Notes: generated by a model from the letters alone, not told the origin. A stretch of DNA of 5,683 bases from JAHDBG01 sp963922685 (GCA_963922685.1 CAWUJM010000063.1:1-5683); one strand, 5' to 3'; numbered from the stretch's first letter, positions 1 through 5,680 are shown. Numbers and translations are program-made.

Positions 1-52
1 CCCTACAACCCTTATTTTTATTGGGGGTTTCTATCGCAGCGGGAATTGCTGT
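1..52 (+). repeat. Left copy of a 52-bp terminal inverted repeat
   Basis: Bases 1-52 are the exact reverse complement of 5629-5680, and identity stops sharply at base 53 (C here, G in the other copy). In this copy the repeat is part of an open frame that runs on to a stop at 165. A perfect repeat of about 52-55 bp at both contig edges is what a short-read assembler leaves when two contig ends enter the same repeated sequence. A real mobile-element end or an amplification chimera is also possible. The identity is certain; the origin is not. Confidence 0.9.
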
Positions 53-165
53 CAGGTGCGGATGCGATCCAGACTGATGTGGTTTGGTACTCTGTAGCTA
101 TGAAACCTGATGGTGTCAACTTCAGTGTCAGCATTCCCGGGTCTGCTCTCCGAGGTACGCCATAA
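1..165 (+). CDS. C-terminal fragment of an unrecognised protein (5' end outside window)
   Basis: Frame 1 is open from the window edge for 54 codons and stops at TAA 163-165. I do not recognise the family. The peptide has protein-like composition: an aromatic-rich start (YNPYFYW, residues 2-8 of the fragment), a probable short helix (SQRELLSGADAIQ), then alternating residues typical of beta strands (WYSVAM and VNFSVSI around a PDG turn). The end is convergent with ftsX, and a hairpin with a T run on this strand lies directly after the stop, as expected for a real gene end. The first 52 bases also occur inverted at the right edge, where this frame runs into unrelated sequence, so the left copy is the more gene-like one. 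It could still be a chance open frame, because 54 codons is short. Confidence 0.5.
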   Translation, partial: PYNPYFYWGFLSQRELLSGADAIQTDVVWYSVAMKPDGVNFSVSIPGSALRGTP

Positions 166-193
166 ACCCAGCCGTGGGGGCTCAGCTGGTTTT
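164..193. terminator. Candidate bidirectional terminator between convergent genes
   Basis: CCAGC (168-172) pairs with GCTGG (185-189) around a 12-base loop. On the + strand the right arm is followed by TTTT, which can also pair with AAA at 164-166 below one mismatch. On the - strand the hairpin is followed by GTTTAT. It fills the 26 bases between the stop of the left fragment and the stop of ftsX, the usual place for a shared terminator. The core stem is only 5 bp with a long loop, so this is a weak call. Confidence 0.35.
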
Positions 194-1151
194 ATCGTTC
201 GTGCGATGTATGGGTGAGATGCTGGCGTACGGACAGCCAGGCACCCAGCAGACCGAGCAGCGGGCTGCCACAACCGAGCAGCAGGGCCAGAGCGGGGTCG
301 TTCAGGTGCAGTGCGAGGCTGGTCTGGTACAGGCTGCCGAGTTGCCGGAGCGGATTCTGCAACAGGGTGATGGCAGTGAACAGCAGGCCGTAGGCGACCA
401 GCGCACCGGACAGGCCGTACCAGAAGCCTTCGTACAGGTAGGGGCGGCGGATAAATGCCCGGGTACCACCGACCAGCTGCATAATCGCGATTTCATCCTG
501 CTGGTTCTGGATATGCAGCCGGATTGTGTTACCGATGATCAGCAGGACTGCGATGCTGAGCAATGCGGCGAGCAGGGCAATGCCGCGTGTCGCGATGTGG
601 GTGATGGCTGCGAAGCGGTGCAGCCATTGCAGATCAACCTGCGCCGCATCAATTTCAGGCCAGGCCTGCAGGCGCTCGGCGAGGTGTTCGGTCTGGTCAA
701 TATGCTGTTGGCTGAGTGCCGGTTGTACCAGAATCACTGCCGGCAACGGATTGTGCTCCAGCAGATCCAGAGCGGCGCCGAAGCCGGAATGCGTGCGGAA
801 CTCGTCCATAGCCTGTGTTTTGTCAATCAGCTGCGTCTCTGCGACACCAGGTTCCTGCCGGATACGATGGTGTATCTGATGGATTTCGGGATTGCTCAGA
901 TGTTGTGCCAGATACACTGAAATGGTTGAGGCGCTATCGCTCCAGTGCTGATTGTGATGCCGGATCGGGTTGACGATCAGGTAAAAACCGCCAGGCAATG
1001 CCAGTGCGATGCCGATCACGATCACGGTCAGCAGGCTGCTGAGCGGCGTACGGCACAGCCTGCCCAGCGTACTGATGGCATCCTGCAGGTGTTGCAGCAG
1101 CCAGTTAAACCGGCGCTTCGGATATTGCGGTGTGCGATGTGGTATGGTCAT
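192..1151 (-). CDS. ftsX: Cell-division ABC-transporter-like membrane protein FtsX
   Basis: This 319-residue protein is the membrane subunit of FtsEX, which acts at the division site with the ATPase FtsE to control cell-wall hydrolases through their activators and to help assemble the divisome. Four membrane helices fit the family: about residues 38-61, 186-208, 240-262 and 286-307. A periplasmic domain (62-185) lies between the first two. Recognisable matches to E. coli FtsX include SGFGAALDLLEHNPLPAV (122-139), the IGNTIRL segment after helix 2, and the GAWLSVRQHL C-terminus. It is shorter than E. coli FtsX (about 350) because the variable cytoplasmic N-terminus is short. The ATG at 1151 is the only usual start before an in-frame stop, and no clear Shine-Dalgarno sequence precedes it. 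Oddly, ftsE is not upstream: the neighbour is a divergent gene 54 bases away, so ftsX is uncoupled from its usual partner here. Confidence 0.95.
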   Translation of the reverse strand: MTIPHRTPQYPKRRFNWLLQHLQDAISTLGRLCRTPLSSLLTVIVIGIALALPGGFYLIVNPIRHHNQHWSDSASTISVYLAQHLSNPEIHQIHHRIRQEPGVAETQLIDKTQAMDEFRTHSGFGAALDLLEHNPLPAVILVQPALSQQHIDQTEHLAERLQAWPEIDAAQVDLQWLHRFAAITHIATRGIALLAALLSIAVLLIIGNTIRLHIQNQQDEIAIMQLVGGTRAFIRRPYLYEGFWYGLSGALVAYGLLFTAITLLQNPLRQLGSLYQTSLALHLNDPALALLLGCGSPLLGLLGAWLSVRQHLTHTSHER

Positions 1152-1172
1152 ACTGGGTTGATACGGTACAAT
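1145..1172 (+). promoter_or_regulatory. Candidate promoter of the coiled-coil/actin operon
   Basis: TGGTCA (1145-1150; 4 of 6), a 16-base spacer and TACAAT (1167-1172; 5 of 6) would start transcription near 1179, shortly before the GGGAG ribosome site at 1194-1198. The -35 box overlaps the ftsX start codon. If both this and the ftsX promoter are used, the two transcripts overlap by a few tens of bases and RNA polymerase could not easily occupy both at once. Weak pattern match. Confidence 0.3.
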
Positions 1173-1202
1173 GCAGACTGACCTGAATATTGTGGGAGAA
1201 TT

Positions 1203-1230
1203 ATTATGCTGTCTTCAGTCATTATTGCAA
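1203..1230 (-). promoter_or_regulatory. Candidate sigma70-type promoter for ftsX
   Basis: On the - strand, TTGCAA (1230-1225; 4 of 6 matches to the -35 consensus) is followed by a 16-base spacer and CATAAT (1208-1203; 5 of 6 to the -10 consensus). Transcription would begin near 1196 and give a leader of about 45 bases before the ftsX ATG. The -10 box overlaps the start codon of the divergent gene at 1206. An independent promoter fits the fact that ftsX here has no ftsE upstream. Pattern match only. Confidence 0.35.
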
Positions 1231-1532
1231 AAGGTTTATTCCTTGCTGCCGCAGGTTCGTGGGTAACCAGCGGTACGCTGCTGATGCTGGTATACAGACG
1301 GCTGAATACCCTGAATAAGCAGCAGGCACAACAGATCAGGCAGTTACAGCAGCAGCAGAAAATGTTCCGGGAACACCTGGAGGTGTTGCGTCAGCAGGCA
1401 GAGCCGCTGACGATCCGCGAGATGCCGGTGACACAGCAAATACCGGCAGAGCAGGGTACCAAAAATGCGTTTCTGCAGGGTTTACTGCAAAGTAACCTGA
1501 AGCTGCAACGGGATATGCAACAGATTGCCTGA
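1206..1532 (+). CDS. Small membrane-anchored coiled-coil protein, partner gene of the MamK-like actin
   Basis: I do not recognise a named family for this 108-residue protein. Residues 5-30 form one hydrophobic helix followed by RR (31-32), which by the positive-inside rule places the C-terminal part in the cytoplasm. Residues 33-66 show a heptad pattern (a: N37, I44, Q51, L58, A65; d: L33, Q40, L47, F54, L61), indicating a coiled coil. Then come a proline-containing linker (about 67-82) and a second probable amphipathic helix (86-107). Glutamine is very frequent, 19 of 108 residues. The start is supported by GGGAG at 1194-1198, seven bases before the ATG. The stop is 12 bases before the actin gene, which has its own strong ribosome site, so the two are almost certainly one operon. 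Inference: it may tether the actin filament to the membrane. It does not resemble MamJ as I know that protein. Confidence 0.85.
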   Translation: MLSSVIIAKGLFLAAAGSWVTSGTLLMLVYRRLNTLNKQQAQQIRQLQQQQKMFREHLEVLRQQAEPLTIREMPVTQQIPAEQGTKNAFLQGLLQSNLKLQRDMQQIA

Positions 1533-1544
1533 CAGGAGAATATT

Positions 1545-2564
1545 ATGCCAGCAACATTTCAGGTGGGTATTGATCTGGGTACCAGTCGTTCTACCGTCAC
1601 CACTTCAACCGGACGGCGTTTTACCACGGCCACCTGTGTGGGCTATTGCAAAGACGTGATTGCTCGGAAGCGATTTGGTCGCGATTATCTGTTGGGCGAA
1701 GAGGCAGTGGCGAATCGGCTCGCACTGAATGTGGTCTGGCCACTGGCAGAAGGCGTGGTGTGTGAAGAAGATTCTGCAGTAGAGGCCACCCGGCTGGTAT
1801 TACAGTATCTGCTGGAACAGGCACTGCCGGAACGACAGCCGGGTGATCAGATATATGCTGCGATTGGTGTGCCGGCTCAGGCCAGTCTGCGTAGTAAAAA
1901 GATTATTGTGCGGATTACACAGCCATTAGTCGACAAGTTGCTGATTGTCAGTGAGGCATTTGCGGTCGCGTATGCACTGGATCGGTTTGATGAATGTCTG
2001 ATTGTCGATATTGGCGCGGGTACGACTGATCTGTGCCGCATGCATGGTGCCTTTGCTGAGGAAGAGGATCAGCTCACCCTGACCGAAGCGGGTAATTATC
2101 TGGATCAGATCCTGCAGGATGCGATTCTGCAGAAATATCCGGATGTACAGTTATCTGCCGGAATTGTCAGAGCGATTAAGGAAAAACATGGGTATATCAG
2201 TGATGTGACCCGGCCGGTCATCGTGCAGCTGACCCGGCAGGGGATCCCGGCTGAATATGATCTGGCAGATGTATTACAACGCAGTTGTCTGCAGCTGGCG
2301 CAGCCGATCAGCCGGGCGATTCAGACTCTGGTCGGTAGCTTTGATCCTGATTTTCAGGCCGCGTTACGCCACAATATTATTATTGCTGGCGGTGGTTCCC
2401 GGTTACAGGGCATTGACAGGGCAATTGAGCAGAGTCTGGAGGCGTATGGCGGCGGGTGCGCTACCTGTGTTGATGATGCCGAATTCTGCGGCAGTATCGG
2501 TGCACTCAAACTGTGTGCGGATATGCCGGATGAGTATTGGGAGCAGTTATATACGACTGACTAG
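1545..2564 (+). CDS. mamK-like: MamK-family bacterial actin-like filament protein
   Basis: This 339-residue actin-fold ATPase resembles MamK, the filament protein that aligns and positions magnetosomes in magnetotactic bacteria. Phosphate-1 motif GIDLGTS is at residues 8-14, phosphate-2 motif VDIGAGTTDL at 154-163, and adenosine motif AGGGSRLQGI at 281-290. Segments more specific to MamK are VGYCKDVI (32-39; VGYPKDVI in MamK), LTEAGNYLDQILQDAIL (179-195) and YWEQL (331-335). E137 and D155 sit 18 residues apart, as do MamK E143 and D161, both needed for normal ATPase or filament function, so it is probably active. Length is close to MamK (about 350). AGGAG at 1534-1538, six bases before the ATG, supports the start. 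No other magnetosome gene is visible, so the cargo is unknown. Ten cysteines, four near the C-terminus (C305, C308, C315, C324), are notable. The 67 bases to the convergent nadA stop contain no clear terminator. Confidence 0.9.
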   Translation: MPATFQVGIDLGTSRSTVTTSTGRRFTTATCVGYCKDVIARKRFGRDYLLGEEAVANRLALNVVWPLAEGVVCEEDSAVEATRLVLQYLLEQALPERQPGDQIYAAIGVPAQASLRSKKIIVRITQPLVDKLLIVSEAFAVAYALDRFDECLIVDIGAGTTDLCRMHGAFAEEEDQLTLTEAGNYLDQILQDAILQKYPDVQLSAGIVRAIKEKHGYISDVTRPVIVQLTRQGIPAEYDLADVLQRSCLQLAQPISRAIQTLVGSFDPDFQAALRHNIIIAGGGSRLQGIDRAIEQSLEAYGGGCATCVDDAEFCGSIGALKLCADMPDEYWEQLYTTD

Positions 2565-2631
2565 TGGTTTCGAAGTATCAGTAAAGATGTACTGTGAGTA
2601 TGCCTGCGGGCTGATGGGTCAGAAAATATTC

Positions 2632-3681
2632 TTAACGCTGGTTTCTGGCGAAGTCCAGCATACGCTGAGTCGATTTTAATGCCTTCTCACGTATTGATTC
2701 ATCAACAAAGATCTCATTTTCGCCGTTTTGCAATGTATGTAACAGTTTATCCAGATCGTTCATTGCCATCCAGGGGCAATGGGCGCAACTTTTACAGACC
2801 GCACCTTCGCCATGAGATGGTGCTTCAATAAACGCTTTGCCCGGTGCCATTTGCTGCATTTTATAAAAAATACCTTTATCCGTAGCTACAATAAATTTTT
2901 TATTGGGCAGGCTTTGCGCGGCTTTAATAATCTGGGTGGTAGAGCCGACCTTATCAGCCATTGCAATGATTTCATCCGGTGATTCAGGATGTACCAGTAC
3001 GGCAGCATCGGGATGCTTTTTAATCAGATCCTGCAGGGAGCGCGCCTTAAACTCATCATGAACAACACATTCTCCCTGCCAGCGTACCATCTCAACGCCA
3101 GTGATTTTTTCTATATAGCGCCCCAGGTGGCGGTCAGGTGCCCATAAGATCTTTTTACCCTGTTCCCCCAGCCAGTTGACCAGATCAACGGCGATACCGG
3201 AGGTGACGACATAATCAGCTCTGGCCTTTACTTCAATGCTGGTATTGGAATAAACAACAATAGTATGGTCGGGATACTGATCACAAAATGCACTGAACTC
3301 ATCGGCAGGACAACTTAAATCCAGAGAGCACTCAGCTTCCAGGGTTGGCATTAAGACACGTTTCTCAGGTGTCAGAATCTTTGCCGTCTCTCCCATAAAC
3401 CGGACACCTGCAACAACAATGGTACCGGCAGGGTGCTCTTTACCAAATCTCGCCATATCCAGCGAGTCTGAAACATATCCTCCTGTTTCATCTGCCAGCT
3501 TCTGTAAGTCCGGGCTGACATAATAATGGGCGACCAGGACAGCGTTCTGTTTTTTCAGGTGCTGTTTGATTTTTGTGATAATCTGTTGTTTCTTTGTTTC
3601 TGAATGCAAGGGTAAACCGGCTTCAATTGTGGCTGTATCCGGTGCATGGTATCCGGAAGCATCGGGTTTTTTCAGTATCAT
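2632..3681 (-). CDS. nadA: Quinolinate synthase NadA
   Basis: NadA condenses iminoaspartate, supplied by NadB, with dihydroxyacetone phosphate to form quinolinate in NAD synthesis; it is a cytoplasmic [4Fe-4S] enzyme. The protein has 349 residues (E. coli 347). The cluster ligands C118, C205 and C302 match E. coli C113, C200 and C297, each shifted by five. C302 ends a CxxCxxC motif (296-302) in GAVCKSCAHCPWMAMN, as in enterobacteria. Conserved stretches include NTSIEVKARADYVVTSGIAV (146-165), APDRHLGRY (181-189), WQGECVVHDEF (201-211) and HPESPDEI (231-238). The frame is open 70 codons further upstream, to 3891, but that part lies inside nadB and has no NadA similarity. The ATG at 3681 with AGGA six bases upstream fits the family length. 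It is divergent from nadB and converges on the actin gene. Its visible A+T content is higher than that of ftsX. Confidence 0.97.
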   Translation of the reverse strand: MILKKPDASGYHAPDTATIEAGLPLHSETKKQQIITKIKQHLKKQNAVLVAHYYVSPDLQKLADETGGYVSDSLDMARFGKEHPAGTIVVAGVRFMGETAKILTPEKRVLMPTLEAECSLDLSCPADEFSAFCDQYPDHTIVVYSNTSIEVKARADYVVTSGIAVDLVNWLGEQGKKILWAPDRHLGRYIEKITGVEMVRWQGECVVHDEFKARSLQDLIKKHPDAAVLVHPESPDEIIAMADKVGSTTQIIKAAQSLPNKKFIVATDKGIFYKMQQMAPGKAFIEAPSHGEGAVCKSCAHCPWMAMNDLDKLLHTLQNGENEIFVDESIREKALKSTQRMLDFARNQR

Positions 3682-3710
3682 ATTCAGTCCTGTTTGAGCG
3701 AGACTGCCGG
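3682..3710. promoter_or_regulatory. 29-bp divergent gap between nadA and nadB start codons
   Basis: Only 29 bases separate the ATG of nadA from that of nadB, and both ribosome sites fall in this gap. Each gene's promoter must therefore lie at least partly inside the coding sequence of the other, or transcription must come from further away. I looked for sigma70-like pairs on both strands around the gap and found none I would defend. No clear operator palindrome is visible in the 29 bases. The arrangement favours joint control of two enzymes that act in sequence, but that is inference. Confidence 0.5.
3688..3691 (-). promoter_or_regulatory. Ribosome binding site that fixes the nadA start
   Basis: AGGA on the - strand lies six bases before the ATG at 3681. 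It decides between this start and the longer open frame reaching 3891. Confidence 0.7.
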
Positions 3711-5360
3711 ATGGCATTTGATATGGATTATGATGTATTGATTGTCGGTAGCGGTGCTGCTGGTCTGAGCCTTGCCCTGAATCTTGAGGCACATCTGAAG
3801 ATCGCTGTTTTAAGCAAGAACACGCTGACCGAAGGTAATACTTATTATGCTCAGGGTGGAATTTCAGCCGTTCTGGACTGTACGGATACACCGGAGTCGC
3901 ATATTCAGGATACCCTGAATGCCGGGGCGGGTCTGTGTGATGAAGATACAGTCCGGTTCACCATCAATCAGGGTCGTAAGGCCATTGAATGGTTGCTTGC
4001 AAGTGGTGTCCCCTTTACCCGTTGCAGCAAAAAAGGTCTGGCTTCAGAGGCACAGCCGGAGAACGCAGTCACTGGTTTACATCTGACCCGCGAAGGTGGT
4101 CATAGCCATCGGCGTATCGCCCACGCCGGTGATGCGACTGGTAAAGCGATTGAAACCACGTTACTGGAGCAGGCTGAGTTCAGAAAAAATGTTGACCTGT
4201 TTGCACGCTACATTGCGCTGGATCTGATTACGACGCGAACATTGCGGCGTAACGACAATAACCGCTGTATCGGTGCCTATGTGCTGAACCGCGATAACCA
4301 TCAGATTATGGCTATCCGGGCGCGCTTTGTCATTCTGGCGACTGGCGGTGCCAGCAAGGTGTATCTGTACACCAGTAATCCTGATGGTGCCAGTGGCGAC
4401 GGCATTGCGATGGCCTGGCGCGCTGGCTGTCGTGTGGCGAACATGGAGTTTATGCAATTCCATCCCACCTGTCTGTATCACCCTGATGCCAAGTCCCATC
4501 TGATTACTGAGGCAGTACGTGGTGAAGGGGGCAGGCTCCTGTTACCTGATGGTACCCGCTTCATGCCGCATTTTGATTCACGGTCGGAGCTGGCCCCGCG
4601 AGATATCGTGGCGCGCGCGATTGATCACGAAATGAAGCGTCTGGGTATTGCTTCCGTCTTTCTGGATATCAGCCATAAACCGGCAGACTTTATTCTCAGC
4701 CATTTCCCCAATGTTCACAGTAGTTGCCTGCAGTTTGGCTATGACATGACAAAAGAGCCTGTTCCCGTGGTACCTGCGGCGCACTATACCTGCGGTGGTG
4801 TGATCACAGACTTACGTGGCCGGACTGACGTGGATGGTTTGTACTGCATCGGAGAGGCTGCATTTACCGGCCTGCATGGAGCCAATCGTATGGCAAGCAA
4901 TTCGTTACTGGAATGCATCGTGTTTGGCAGGGCAGTCAGTGCAGATATTGTTTCCAGATGTCAGTTGGAAGATATGCCTGACATGGTTATTCCGGCCTGG
5001 GATGAAAGCCGTGTTACCGATTCTGACGAGCAGGTTGTCATCACACATAACTGGGATGAGATGCGCCGTTTTATGTGGGACTATGTCAGCATAGTACGCA
5101 CCACGAAACGATTGCAGCGGGCAAAACATCGGATTGATCTGTTACAACAGGAAATCCATGAATATTATAAAAACTTCCGTATTACCAGTCATCTGATTGA
5201 ATTACGTAATCTTGCTGTGATTGCGGATCTGATTATTCGCAGTGCACTGTTACGGCGGGAAAGCAGAGGCCTGCATTACACTCTGGATTACCCCGGACCG
5301 GATCCTGCTATGGCGCAGCGGCATACTATCCTTGACCCTTTGCATCACAATGTCTGGTAA
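3711..5360 (+). CDS. nadB: L-aspartate oxidase NadB
   Basis: NadB is a cytoplasmic FAD enzyme that oxidises L-aspartate to iminoaspartate, the unstable substrate handed to NadA. The protein has 549 residues (E. coli 540). The N-terminal dinucleotide-binding motif VGSGAAG is at 12-18, followed by the family's YAQGG (46-50). E128, H251, R297, H358 and R393 match E. coli E121, H244, R290, H351 and R386, each shifted by seven, in the contexts LTREGGHSH, QFHPT, APRDIVAR, AAHYTCGG and GANRMASNS. The C-terminal helical domain (about 430-530) is complete and includes FMWDYVSIVRTTKRL and ESRGLHYTLDYP. The open frame begins at 3594, but its first 39 codons overlap nadA and have no NadB character. The ATG at 3711 gives the family start; its ribosome site (GCGAGA, 3699-3703 area) is weak. 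A second ATG at 3723 would remove only four residues. Confidence 0.97.
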   Translation: MAFDMDYDVLIVGSGAAGLSLALNLEAHLKIAVLSKNTLTEGNTYYAQGGISAVLDCTDTPESHIQDTLNAGAGLCDEDTVRFTINQGRKAIEWLLASGVPFTRCSKKGLASEAQPENAVTGLHLTREGGHSHRRIAHAGDATGKAIETTLLEQAEFRKNVDLFARYIALDLITTRTLRRNDNNRCIGAYVLNRDNHQIMAIRARFVILATGGASKVYLYTSNPDGASGDGIAMAWRAGCRVANMEFMQFHPTCLYHPDAKSHLITEAVRGEGGRLLLPDGTRFMPHFDSRSELAPRDIVARAIDHEMKRLGIASVFLDISHKPADFILSHFPNVHSSCLQFGYDMTKEPVPVVPAAHYTCGGVITDLRGRTDVDGLYCIGEAAFTGLHGANRMASNSLLECIVFGRAVSADIVSRCQLEDMPDMVIPAWDESRVTDSDEQVVITHNWDEMRRFMWDYVSIVRTTKRLQRAKHRIDLLQQEIHEYYKNFRITSHLIELRNLAVIADLIIRSALLRRESRGLHYTLDYPGPDPAMAQRHTILDPLHHNVW

Positions 5361-5399
5361 CAGGGTGCCTTTGCCACGCAACAGTTGCTCACAGTGTTT

Positions 5400-5426
5400 G
5401 TGATTGACTTTGCAAAAGTCAATCAC
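5400..5426 (+). terminator. Strong palindrome after nadB, probable terminator or operator
   Basis: A perfect 12-bp stem (5400-5411 with 5415-5426) closes on a GCA loop, 39 bases after the nadB stop. On the + strand only TTT and then CCC follow, so it is a poor textbook intrinsic terminator despite the strong stem. The stem is A+T-rich in the middle (core TTGACTTT...AAAGTCAA), which would also suit a dimeric DNA-binding protein. The position favours a terminator; an operator for something downstream cannot be excluded. Confidence 0.5.
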
Positions 5427-5460
5427 TTTCCCGTTGCTTTTACCTGTCTGGTTCAGTCTG

Positions 5461-5500
5461 ATGTATAAGCTATTGTTTATAAATAATAAAAACTGTTTTG
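5461..5500. other. A+T-rich tract in the 3' intergenic region
   Basis: 33 of 40 bases are A or T, in a region otherwise near 50%. The centre, 5471-5490, has 19 A/T of 20. It lies about 50-90 bases from the first DnaA-box-like sequence, an arrangement resembling the unwinding element of bacterial origins, though promoter regions can look the same. I see no gene in 5361-5683: a minus-strand frame exists there but has no recognisable protein character. Confidence 0.5.
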
Positions 5501-5506
5501 TCCAGA

Positions 5507-5518
5507 TATTGGCCAATA
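5507..5518. repeat. 12-bp perfect palindrome TATTGGCCAATA
   Basis: TATTGGCCAATA reads the same on both strands and has no loop. It lies between the A+T-rich tract and the DnaA-box cluster. It could be a binding site for a dimeric regulator; I do not recognise a specific one. Palindromes of this length also occur by chance. Confidence 0.3.
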
Positions 5519-5553
5519 CCGGAAAAGCCTGATAAATCGGTGTGATAGATAAC

Positions 5554-5602
5554 TTATTCATCCGGTTCTGCACAGAGTTATCCACAGAATTTGTGGATAA
5601 CT
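5554..5602. promoter_or_regulatory. DnaA-box cluster, possible origin or DnaA-controlled region
   Basis: Two perfect DnaA boxes face each other: TTATCCACA at 5578-5586 and its inverse TGTGGATAA at 5592-5600, inside an 11-bp inverted repeat (5576-5586 with 5592-5602, loop GAATT). Upstream and in the same direction as the first lie TTCTGCACA (5566-5574, one mismatch to TTATNCACA) and TTATTCATC (5554-5562, two mismatches), each exactly 12 bases apart. Known: DnaA binds such boxes at replication origins and at some promoters, and closely spaced head-to-tail sites help it oligomerise. An A+T-rich tract lies nearby. No dnaA, dnaN, gidA or rpmH is visible, so a chromosomal origin is unproven. The hairpin could also act in RNA. 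Confidence 0.5.
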
Positions 5603-5628
5603 GCCGGAATCTGCTGAGCAGTGTGCCC

Positions 5629-5680
5629 ACAGCAATTCCCGCTGCGATAGAAACCCCCAATAAAAATAAGGGTTGTAGGG
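5629..5680 (-). repeat. Right copy of the 52-bp terminal inverted repeat
   Basis: This is the exact inverse of bases 1-52. Read on the - strand, the sequence passes from the repeat into the DnaA-box region, whereas the left copy passes into an open frame ending at 165. The last three bases of the window (GTG) lie beyond the match, so 55 bases remain from the start of the repeat to the edge. On this strand the repeat can also be read as a hydrophobic peptide (PLFLLGVSIAAGIAVG), continuing in frame for over 100 codons into nadB; I do not consider this a supported gene. Confidence 0.9.

Noticed and set aside
91..119. Minus-strand TTGACA with a 17-base spacer to TACAGA, as a possible promoter of a gene after ftsX such as rpoH
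   Set aside because: The -10 box is poor (3 of 6), it falls inside the probable coding fragment 1-165, and no start of rpoH follows on that strand before the edge.
174..920. Long + strand open frame (248 codons) opposite ftsX
   Set aside because: It lies antisense to a clearly conserved gene, is dominated by Gln, Cys and Ala as expected from reading FtsX codons backwards, and has no recognisable domain.
1545..2564. MreB, FtsA, PilM or ParM as identity of the actin
   Set aside because: The VGYxKDVI, LTxAGNYLD and YWxQL segments and the E/D spacing match MamK; there is no FtsA-type domain, and the partner does not look like PilN.
2565..2631. Terminator between the convergent actin gene and nadA
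   Set aside because: No stem longer than 3-4 bp and no T run could be found on either strand.
3594..3710. N-terminal extension of nadB by 39 codons
   Set aside because: It overlaps nadA antisense, and the FAD-binding motif sits at the usual distance from the ATG at 3711.
3682..3891. N-terminal extension of nadA by 70 codons
   Set aside because: It lies inside nadB on the other strand, has no NadA similarity, and the ATG at 3681 has a good ribosome site and gives the family length.
5250..5660. Minus-strand frame of 136 codons at the right edge with a hydrophobic start
   Set aside because: It starts at a TTG with no ribosome site, runs across DnaA boxes and a palindrome, overlaps the 3' end of nadB antisense, and does not look like a known family. 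Only the repeat part is hydrophobic.
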